From Treponema sp. UBA4328 (GTDB lineage Bacteria > Spirochaetota > Spirochaetia > Treponematales > Treponemataceae), in the NCBI GenBank assembly GCA_002394465.1, contig DGTU01000044.1, positions 1 to 23,208 on the forward strand: a DNA stretch of 23,208 nt, given 5' to 3'. Every line of letters begins with the position of its first letter. Positions within the stretch are counted from its first letter, which is position 1. The position numbers and the translations under genes are program-made. The notes below the pieces were generated by a model, which saw nothing but the letters and a program-made list of their open reading frames with translations, did no database searches and was not told the origin of the DNA. This document shows positions 1 to 6,729 of the stretch, piece after piece.

Positions 1-74
1 TGATTTTAGGAAAAATTCAGAAAACTTTTTAGGGTGATTTGAGTTTTTGGAGAAAAGAAAGCTGTGAAGGGGGC

Positions 75-593
75 TTATTTCATCAGCGGTTTAGTGAATT
101 TGTAGAATTTTGGTGCGCGGTAATCAATGATCCATTCACCGGTATAGAATCCGTTGTCGTTTGCTGCAGGGTATACAAAAAGGACTTTCGCAGGGTTTTC
201 CGTATCGTACTCAAAGCGGTTTGAAGTCCAGTCTTTCGGAGGATTTATTTTGAGCGGATACTGGCTGTCTTTCGGAGTTGAAACAGAGAAGGTGTAGCGT
301 CCTTTTTTCAGATAAAGGTGCATTATCATTCCGCCTGAAAGATAATAGCTTTTCTGATAATTCGTGAATTCCTTCGGGGTTGATGCCCATGCGTAGCTTC
401 CTTTTGCGGCGGTATACGTAACGTCATTTCCCTGTTCGTCTTCTATCTTGAGCCAGCATCTTACTTCGTTCATTGAACTGCTGTTTTCAGGACGGTATAT
501 GAGTATTTCCCACGGATTGAATTTTACCGGTGGCAGTTCGCTGAAAACTGAGGACGCGAGAAGCAGAAAAATTAATGCCGTGAGTTTCTTCAT
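75..593 (-). CDS. Secreted protein of unknown function
   Basis: This is a 172-residue product that I do not recognise. It begins with a clear signal peptide: Lys-Lys, then a hydrophobic stretch ending near Ala-Ser-Ser-Val-Phe-Ser at residues 13-18, so export to the periplasm or surface is likely. The mature part is rich in Tyr, Trp and Lys and in alternating hydrophobic residues, and looks like a beta-sandwich; no catalytic motif is visible. I chose the ATG at 593 because it starts the signal peptide directly. In-frame ATGs at 602 and 677 would only add a non-signal-like extension. No strong Shine-Dalgarno is seen; a TACAAT lies on the minus strand at 601-606. It diverges from the methyltransferase gene across 87 bases. 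Confidence 0.72.
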   Translation of the reverse strand: MKKLTALIFLLLASSVFSELPPVKFNPWEILIYRPENSSSMNEVRCWLKIEDEQGNDVTYTAAKGSYAWASTPKEFTNYQKSYYLSGGMIMHLYLKKGRYTFSVSTPKDSQYPLKINPPKDWTSNRFEYDTENPAKVLFVYPAANDNGFYTGEWIIDYRAPKFYKFTKPLMK

Positions 594-680
594 AAAATAC
601 ATTGTAGCATGGTTTCTTCTGACCTGCACGGAATAAAAGGACGATTGCAAAAATATTTCTGTTTCTATAAAATTCAAGCT

Positions 681-1802
681 ATGAATGAGAGCAGGGAATA
701 CTTAACTTCACAGATTATTACTTACATTGGAAACAAGCGCTCTCTTCTTGGAGACATTGAAGCTGCAGTTACTGAGCTTAAGGCAAAACTTGGAAAGGAA
801 AAATGCGTCTGTGCAGACCTTTTCAGCGGAAGCGGAATTGTAAGCCGCCTGCTCAAAAAACATTCACAGCTTCTTTATGTAAATGACCTTGAAAACTATT
901 CCTGCATGCTCAGTTCCTGCTACCTCACGGACAGAAAGGATTTTGATGAAAAAAAATACGATGAATGTCTTTCGAAAATCCTTGAACTTACGGAATCGAA
1001 GAAAATCGAAGGAGTAATCAGTAAAAACTATGCTCCTGCCGATGACAGCTGCATAAAGGCTGATGAAAGGGCCTTTTATACGAGGGAAAATGCCTTAAGG
1101 ATTGATTCTTTCCGTACCTATACTGATACTGTCGTAGAAGATCCATCGTTCAGAAAGTTTTTCCTTGCACCTCTTTTAACTGAAGCAAGCGTTCATGTCA
1201 ACACAAGCGGAATCTTTAAAGGCTTTTACAAGGACAAGAAAACCGGAATCGGCTGCTTCGGCGGGGAAGGTAAAAATGCACTGAGCCGCATTCTCGGTAC
1301 GGTTGAACTTAAAAAGCCTGTCTTAAGCAATTTTGAATGCAGGAAGGAAATCTTTCAGAGGGATACGGTTGAACTGTGCACCCAGGGAATCATAAAGAAC
1401 ATTGACATTGCATATCTTGATCCGCCTTACAACCAGCATCCTTACGGTTCGAATTACTTTATGCTGAACCTCATCCTTAAAAACCGCATTGATGCCGACA
1501 TGAGCAGGGTATCCGGGATATTGAGCAACTGGAACCGGAGTGCCTTTAACAAAAAAAAGTATGCCCTGGACAGTCTTGAAGACATCATAAGTAACCTTGA
1601 TTCAAGATTCATAATCGTAAGCTACAACTCAGAAGGTTTTATATCTTTTGATGAAATGACTTCAATGATGAAAAAATACGGAAAACTTGAAGTGCGGGAA
1701 ATAAACTACAATACTTTCCGCGGAAGCCGCAACCTCTCATCACGTCCGATACATGTCAGCGAATATCTTTTTATTCTTGAGAAAATAAGGTATAATAAGT
1801 AA
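681..1802 (+). CDS. D12-class DNA adenine N6-methyltransferase
   Basis: This 373-residue protein should transfer a methyl group from S-adenosylmethionine to adenine N6 in a specific DNA site. The motif order fits the D12 (alpha) class: a motif X-like YIGNKRSLL near the N-terminus, motif I DLFSGSG at residues 46-52 (SAM binding), and motif IV DPPY at 247-250 (catalytic). It is longer than Dam (about 280 residues), so the recognition domain between motifs I and IV is larger and GATC specificity cannot be assumed. I chose the ATG at 681; an in-frame ATG at 609 adds 24 residues with no family resemblance. Neither start has a strong Shine-Dalgarno. No endonuclease gene is adjacent, so it is either an orphan methylase or a remnant of a restriction system. 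Confidence 0.88.
   Translation: MNESREYLTSQIITYIGNKRSLLGDIEAAVTELKAKLGKEKCVCADLFSGSGIVSRLLKKHSQLLYVNDLENYSCMLSSCYLTDRKDFDEKKYDECLSKILELTESKKIEGVISKNYAPADDSCIKADERAFYTRENALRIDSFRTYTDTVVEDPSFRKFFLAPLLTEASVHVNTSGIFKGFYKDKKTGIGCFGGEGKNALSRILGTVELKKPVLSNFECRKEIFQRDTVELCTQGIIKNIDIAYLDPPYNQHPYGSNYFMLNLILKNRIDADMSRVSGILSNWNRSAFNKKKYALDSLEDIISNLDSRFIIVSYNSEGFISFDEMTSMMKKYGKLEVREINYNTFRGSRNLSSRPIHVSEYLFILEKIRYNK
1768..1796 (+). promoter_or_regulatory. Possible sigma-70 promoter for ilvB
   Basis: A perfect TATAAT lies at 1791-1796, inside the last codons of the methyltransferase gene, about 30 bases before the ilvB start. At 17-base spacing the -35 position reads TTTTTA, a weak match. The start of transcription would fall near the methyltransferase stop codon, which suits a separate ilvB transcript. 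This is a pattern match only. Confidence 0.35.
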
Positions 1803-1827
1803 ATCTATTTTTTTTAAGGTTGACGAT

Positions 1828-3588
1828 ATGATAAAAGCGACTGGTTCTCAGATAATCTGCAAAATGCTTGAGCTTGAGGGAATTACAACCGTAGCAGGAC
1901 TTCCGGGCGGATACATTCTTCCGCTTTATGATGAACTTAATAAATCCGGCATTAAGCATGTTCTTGTACGTCAGGAACAGGCTGCAGGTTTTATTGCTCA
2001 GGGAATGACACGTTCTACGGGTAAACCGGCCGTCTGTATGGTAACGAGCGGTCCGGGAGCGATGAACCTTCTTACTGCAATCGGAGATGCACGCTGTGAT
2101 TCCATTCCGATTATTGCGATTACGGGACAGGTAAATACAAACCTTATCGGAACTGACGCTTTCCAGGAAGCTGATACCTTCGGACTTTCTTTCCCTATTA
2201 CAAAACATTCCATGATGATAAAAAGCGCCCGTGAACTTCTTACTGCAATTCCCAAGGCATTTGAAATTGCAGTGAGCGGCCGTCCGGGACCGGTTCTCAT
2301 TGATATTCCGAAAGACGTTCAGCTTGAGACGATAGAATTCGAAAAATGGCCTGACATAAAAATCCAGTCAAAAGATACTCATTCAGAATTTGCCGACAAA
2401 TTCAAGACGCCGGTAAAGTTCATTCCTGAAATTATTGAAAAAATGGCAGAATGCCTTCTTTCTTCTAAAAAAACGCTTCTTTTCCTCGGCGGCGGAACGG
2501 TTTCCCCTGTCGTAAGTGAATGCGTCCGCAAGATTGTAAGCGAGCTTTCTGCAGGCGTTACTACAAGCCTTATGGGTATCGGATGCGTTCCTCGTTCCTA
2601 TGAATACAACTTCGGAATGGTCGGAATGCACGGAACCTATGCTGCAAACGTTGCAATGCATGATGCTGACGTAATCCTTGCGCTCGGCGTACGCTTTGAT
2701 GACAGGGCAACCGGCGTAATTTCAAAGTTCTGCCCGAATGCAAGAATCCTTCATATAGACATTGACGCTGCTGAAATTAATAAAATCCTTGATTCACACT
2801 TGAGTCTCGTTGAAAACCTTGAAGTTGCTCTTCCGCTTCTTGCGCGTGAAATCATCGAACGCAGAAAGGAATCAAAGGATTATGAAAAAGCACTTTCAGA
2901 AAGAAAAAAGTGGCTTGATTCAATGAAAAAACTCCTTGCAGAAACTGACAGTGTTGATATCGGACATCCTGAGGGAGCCGGAATAAATCCGCGTGCCTTC
3001 ATCAGGTCAATTCCTGAACTTGCTGCAAAAGTAGGCGTTGAAAGTGATGACATTATCGTTACGACGGATGTAGGTCAGCATCAGATGTGGACTGCACAGT
3101 TCTATCCTTTTGAAAAGACCGGTACCTTCCTGACTTCAGGTTCCCTCGGTACGATGGGATTCGGTCTTCCAGCTGCAATCGGAGCGGCTCTTGCAAATCC
3201 TGACAAGCGCATCGTATGTATTTCAGGAGACGGCTCAATCCTCATGAACATTCAGGAGCTTGCGACCCTTGCAGAAAACAAGCTTAACGTTACGGTAATC
3301 GTACTTCAGAACGGAACGCTCGGAATGGTAAGGCAGCAGCAGGAATATCTCTTTAATAAAAATTACAGTGCAAGTATTTTCAGTTATGTTCCTGACTTTG
3401 TTCAGATTGCATCAGGCTTTGGAATTGATGCCTTTGACGCAGATTCAAATGCTGAATGGTACAAGAGGGCCTTCAGTTCAGGTCCGCACCTTGTAAAGGT
3501 TGATATCGCAATGGGTGAAAATGTTCTTCCGTTCGTTGCGGCCGGAAAGGCAAATACCGAACCTTTCAGGGAACTTCTTTCAAATTAG
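1828..3588 (+). CDS. ilvB: Acetolactate synthase, large (catalytic) subunit
   Basis: This 586-residue thiamine-diphosphate enzyme joins two pyruvates, or pyruvate and 2-ketobutyrate, in the first common step of branched-chain amino-acid synthesis. Visible marks are the catalytic Glu50 in RQEQAAGF, the VTSGPGAMN segment, GMHGT, RFDDRATG (typical of FAD-containing anabolic enzymes rather than the catabolic AlsS type), and the ThDP/Mg motif GDGSIL at 467-472 closing at Asn495. Length is normal for the family. The ATG at 1828 has AAGG about 9 bases upstream. No regulatory small subunit (ilvN) or other ilv gene follows; the next gene encodes an FHA protein. The subunit is either encoded elsewhere or absent. 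Confidence 0.93.
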   Translation: MIKATGSQIICKMLELEGITTVAGLPGGYILPLYDELNKSGIKHVLVRQEQAAGFIAQGMTRSTGKPAVCMVTSGPGAMNLLTAIGDARCDSIPIIAITGQVNTNLIGTDAFQEADTFGLSFPITKHSMMIKSARELLTAIPKAFEIAVSGRPGPVLIDIPKDVQLETIEFEKWPDIKIQSKDTHSEFADKFKTPVKFIPEIIEKMAECLLSSKKTLLFLGGGTVSPVVSECVRKIVSELSAGVTTSLMGIGCVPRSYEYNFGMVGMHGTYAANVAMHDADVILALGVRFDDRATGVISKFCPNARILHIDIDAAEINKILDSHLSLVENLEVALPLLAREIIERRKESKDYEKALSERKKWLDSMKKLLAETDSVDIGHPEGAGINPRAFIRSIPELAAKVGVESDDIIVTTDVGQHQMWTAQFYPFEKTGTFLTSGSLGTMGFGLPAAIGAALANPDKRIVCISGDGSILMNIQELATLAENKLNVTVIVLQNGTLGMVRQQQEYLFNKNYSASIFSYVPDFVQIASGFGIDAFDADSNAEWYKRAFSSGPHLVKVDIAMGENVLPFVAAGKANTEPFRELLSN

Positions 3589-3615
3589 TAAAATAATATA
3601 AAACCGGGGGTTAAT

Positions 3616-3966
3616 ATGGCTATACATGACACAACGATCGTAACAAGCAGTCCTGTAGGACAGCATCTTGAAAAAATCGCAGATACCGATCAGGTTTCTT
3701 ACCTCATGTTCAACAAGAAAAAGATTAATCTTGTTGCAAAGATGACTATCGGCCGTTCAACTGACTGCGACATTGTCATTGACAACAAGCTTGTAAGCCG
3801 CCGCCATGCAGTTATCCAGAAGATCCGTGACGTATTCTTCCTCAAGGATGAAGGAAGTACAAACGGAACCTTCCTCAACGGACACCGCATCCCGAACGAC
3901 AAATACGTTAAGCTTAATAACGGCGACAAGATTACGGTAGGATCATTCAATCTCGTTATTTCCTGA
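3616..3966 (+). CDS. Small FHA-domain protein
   Basis: This 116-residue cytoplasmic protein is almost entirely one forkhead-associated domain, which binds phosphothreonine peptides. The canonical residues are present: GRS at 46-48, SRRH at 61-64 and STNGTFLNG at 81-89. The first 30 residues form a tail with the Thr pair DTTI at 5-8 and TSS at 10-12. In GarA and OdhI a threonine pair in a similar N-terminal tail is phosphorylated by Ser/Thr kinases and then bound by the protein's own FHA domain; whether this happens here is inference. The start has a G-rich ribosome site (GGGGG at 3606-3610). The gene lies 20 bases before the phosphoesterase gene and two genes before a Ser/Thr kinase, a likely partner. 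Confidence 0.9.
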   Translation: MAIHDTTIVTSSPVGQHLEKIADTDQVSYLMFNKKKINLVAKMTIGRSTDCDIVIDNKLVSRRHAVIQKIRDVFFLKDEGSTNGTFLNGHRIPNDKYVKLNNGDKITVGSFNLVIS

Positions 3967-3986
3967 TAAAACTGACGCGTAACTGA

Positions 3987-5012
3987 ATGCTGGAACTTAT
4001 AAAATCCATTTACGAAAATCCTCATCTGCCTGAGCATAATGAGCTTCATGCACTCCTTGAGCAGACGGTTTCAAGCCTTGAAAGCGAAAACTCCTTTTAC
4101 CGCCCGTATTCAAAGCTCAAGGGAAAAACCTTCGGCGGCGGACTCCTGACCTTCCTTGAGCAGGCTGAACTTCCTGTAATTGTTGTACCTGACCTTCATG
4201 CCCGTCAGAAATTTATCGTTGACCTTCTTTCGTATTCAATTCCGCCGAATACTCCTGCAGACTGCCGCGGAATGACTGTCTGGGAAGCCCTCAAAGAAAA
4301 AAAAGTATATGTAGTCTGCCTTGGAGACCTTTTTCACAGTGAAGGAAGATGTTCTGACCGCTGGAAGAAGGCCCTGAAAAAAGCACAGAAAAAAGAAATT
4401 GAAAGCCCTGAAATGACTGAGGAAATGACGGAATGCCTCGGGCTCCTTGAAATGCTGATGCTGCTCAAAAATGAGTTCATCGAGAATTTCCATATCCTCA
4501 AGGGGAATCACGAAAACGTACTCAATTCCTGTGATAAGGGAAATCATCCTTTTTATAAATTTGCAGACGAAGGAAACATGGTCTATGATTTTCTGAGTTC
4601 GCATTATGATGACCTGATAATTCAGGAAATCGACTGGTTTGAAAATTCCCTGCCGCTGTGTGCAGTTTTCAGGAACCTCGTCCTAAGCCATGCAGAACCG
4701 TCCAGAATGTATACAAAAAAAGAAATCATAAACTACCATACGGATTATGATGTCGTTTACGGCATGACCTGGACTCAGAATGATTTTGCAGAAAACGGAA
4801 GCGTTGAAGATACGATAAAGCAGCTGCTTCCTGCAAACCTGCGTAAGGATGCAGTATGGATTACGGGGCATCGTCCTGTCTACGAAAAATATGCGCTCAG
4901 ACAGGGCGGACACCTTATTCAGATTCATAATCCAAATGAAGAAAACGTTGCAATCGTAATTCCGGAATTAAAATTCAACCCGGATATAGATATCTATTCG
5001 GTAGAACCCTAG
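3987..5012 (+). CDS. Calcineurin-like metallophosphoesterase
   Basis: This 341-residue, probably cytoplasmic protein has all blocks of the two-metal phosphoesterase fold: Asp69-x-His71, Gly113-Asp114 (GDLFHSEGR), GNHE at 173-176, His235 in LSHAEP and Gly-His295 in TGHRPVY. The order and spacing resemble the PPP/Metallophos family, which includes protein Ser/Thr phosphatases, but the PPP signatures GDxHG and GDxVDRG are altered, so the substrate cannot be fixed. About 60 residues precede the first metal ligand. Lying 20 bases after the FHA gene and 21 before the kinase gene, it may be the phosphatase partner of that kinase, in place of the usual PP2C enzyme. Its own Shine-Dalgarno is weak, suggesting coupling to upstream translation. 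Confidence 0.87.
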   Translation: MLELIKSIYENPHLPEHNELHALLEQTVSSLESENSFYRPYSKLKGKTFGGGLLTFLEQAELPVIVVPDLHARQKFIVDLLSYSIPPNTPADCRGMTVWEALKEKKVYVVCLGDLFHSEGRCSDRWKKALKKAQKKEIESPEMTEEMTECLGLLEMLMLLKNEFIENFHILKGNHENVLNSCDKGNHPFYKFADEGNMVYDFLSSHYDDLIIQEIDWFENSLPLCAVFRNLVLSHAEPSRMYTKKEIINYHTDYDVVYGMTWTQNDFAENGSVEDTIKQLLPANLRKDAVWITGHRPVYEKYALRQGGHLIQIHNPNEENVAIVIPELKFNPDIDIYSVEP

Positions 5013-5033
5013 TCAAATAATCAGGAGGGCACA

Positions 5034-6677
5034 ATGGCAGAAGCAATTCCTCAGATGATCGGAAAATACAAAATCATGGGACTCATAGCAAAGGGCGGAA
5101 TGGGAGCCGTATACAAGTCGGTTCATCCCTCTCTCAGAAGACCCGTAATATTAAAAAAGCTCACGGTTCGTTCTAATCCGACTGTCCGTGAAAGGTTCAA
5201 GCGGGAAGCCCAGATCCTCCTTGAGCTTCAGAATCCGTATATCGTTCATCTGTTTGATTACTTTATCGAAGGAAACAGCCATTACATCGTCGAGGAATTC
5301 GTAGACGGAATGTCACTTGCAGACCTGATTGAAAAACAGGTTGCCCTTGGAACACAGGTAAGCCTTCTTGTATTTCTTGATGCCTGCTATGCCCTCAAAT
5401 ACGCTCATGCAAAGGGAATCGTTCACCGTGACATTAAACCCGGAAACATCCTCATAAGCCGCCGTGCAGAAGTAAAGCTTGCGGACTTTGGAATTGCATC
5501 CAATGATTCAGGTGATGACATTGCTCCTTCTTCATCTTCTTCAGGAACCATAGCAGATTCAAACCTTACCCAGAGCGGCGTAACGCTTGGAACTCCTGCA
5601 TACATGTCTCCTGAGCAGATTACGGACAGCCGTTCCGTCGACAAGAGGGCAGACATTTATTCCATGGGCGTAATGCTCTATGAAATGATGACAGGAACAA
5701 AACCGTATCCTTCAAGTCTGACTGCAGATACACTCGATAAAATCCGACGCGGCAGATACATCAGGCCGAGAAACATCGATAAGTCGATTCCGCGCGTAAT
5801 CAGCCGGATGATTCATAAGATGCTCAAGTACAATCCGAAAAGCCGCTATCAGAGCATTGAAGCCGTAATAAAAATCGTTAAAAAATACCTTTCATCTTAT
5901 GATACTCATGCGGTTCGCGTTGCCCTTGCACAGAGCATAATTTCCAAAAAGCAGTTTTCAATTCCTGCATTTGAAAAAAAACGCAATGTCAGCAGGATAA
6001 TACTTACTTCTGTCCTCGGTGCTGCAGCCCTTGCTGGAGGCGCTTTCTGGGCATGGAACAGCGGATATGTTCATAAAACAATCTTAAGTCCATGGTATAC
6101 GCCGGTTGAGCTTAAGGTTGAAATGCCCGTAAATACAAGTGCCGGAAGTGACCTTGAAGTACGCTCATTCATATTCATTGATGACGGAAACAAAATACCT
6201 GAAGTAGAAGGTGCAAGGCGCGTGTTTACGGAACTTCCTGAATCATCTCAGGCTTCTGCTTCTAAAAACAAAAAGAACAAAATCCTTACGACTAAGACAG
6301 TTTACCTTCGTCCGGACAAGTACCGCCTCAAGCTTGCAGTCGGTCCTTATGTTATCTGGCAGAACCTTATCGTAAAGAAAGAGAAAATCGATATCCTTAT
6401 AAACGGTCTTAAGAACCAGCGCAGGACTATTTCCGTAAACGTTAATGCCTATGACGGAGAAACAGAAAAACTGATACCGGATGCCGTATATACGGTAAAT
6501 TACAACGGAAAATGGGTGCCGCTTGAGAAGATTCCTCAGGAACAGTTTAAGACCGGTGCAGTATGGACAATCCGTGTTGAAGCAAAGGGATATAAAAGCG
6601 CTGAATATACGCTCCGCCTTGACTGGTACCAGGATGACCTTCTGATTAAGGCGCTTCTCGAGAAAAAATCAAAATAA
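5034..6677 (+). CDS. Membrane Ser/Thr protein kinase (Hanks type)
   Basis: This 547-residue kinase has its catalytic domain at about residues 12-290. Visible are a glycine loop AKGGMGAVY (19-27), whose first Gly is replaced by Ala, the ATP Lys41 in VILKK, HRDIKPGN (131-138, catalytic Asp133), DFG (151-153), a Ser/Thr-rich activation segment, and GTPAYMSPEQ. A hydrophobic span at about 322-341 is the single membrane segment. The remaining 200 residues should lie outside the cytoplasm; they are beta-rich, and the last stretch (WTIRVEAKGYKS...) resembles PEGA-type domains. There are no PASTA repeats. A strong AGGAGGG at 5023-5029 sets the start. With the FHA and phosphoesterase genes just upstream it probably forms one signalling operon that senses something in the envelope. 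Confidence 0.93.
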   Translation: MAEAIPQMIGKYKIMGLIAKGGMGAVYKSVHPSLRRPVILKKLTVRSNPTVRERFKREAQILLELQNPYIVHLFDYFIEGNSHYIVEEFVDGMSLADLIEKQVALGTQVSLLVFLDACYALKYAHAKGIVHRDIKPGNILISRRAEVKLADFGIASNDSGDDIAPSSSSSGTIADSNLTQSGVTLGTPAYMSPEQITDSRSVDKRADIYSMGVMLYEMMTGTKPYPSSLTADTLDKIRRGRYIRPRNIDKSIPRVISRMIHKMLKYNPKSRYQSIEAVIKIVKKYLSSYDTHAVRVALAQSIISKKQFSIPAFEKKRNVSRIILTSVLGAAALAGGAFWAWNSGYVHKTILSPWYTPVELKVEMPVNTSAGSDLEVRSFIFIDDGNKIPEVEGARRVFTELPESSQASASKNKKNKILTTKTVYLRPDKYRLKLAVGPYVIWQNLIVKKEKIDILINGLKNQRRTISVNVNAYDGETEKLIPDAVYTVNYNGKWVPLEKIPQEQFKTGAVWTIRVEAKGYKSAEYTLRLDWYQDDLLIKALLEKKSK

Positions 6678-6685
6678 GGGAAATG

Positions 6686-6716
6686 TGATTTTGTTTGCCT
6701 TTAAGGCTGAAAATCA
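6686..6716 (+). repeat. Inverted repeat before lon
   Basis: Outer arms TGATTTT (6686-6692) and AAAATCA (6710-6716) are perfectly complementary. They enclose a second pair, GCCTT (6697-6701) and AAGGC (6703-6707). No T-run follows, so it is not a standard terminator. It could be an operator or an RNA hairpin in the lon leader. It is not a CIRCE element. Confidence 0.45.
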
Positions 6717-6729
6717 TTAACTTGAAAGT

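Noticed and set aside
609..680. Longer methyltransferase from the ATG at 609
   Set aside because: The extra 24 residues do not resemble the family and the ATG overlaps the promoter region of the divergent gene.
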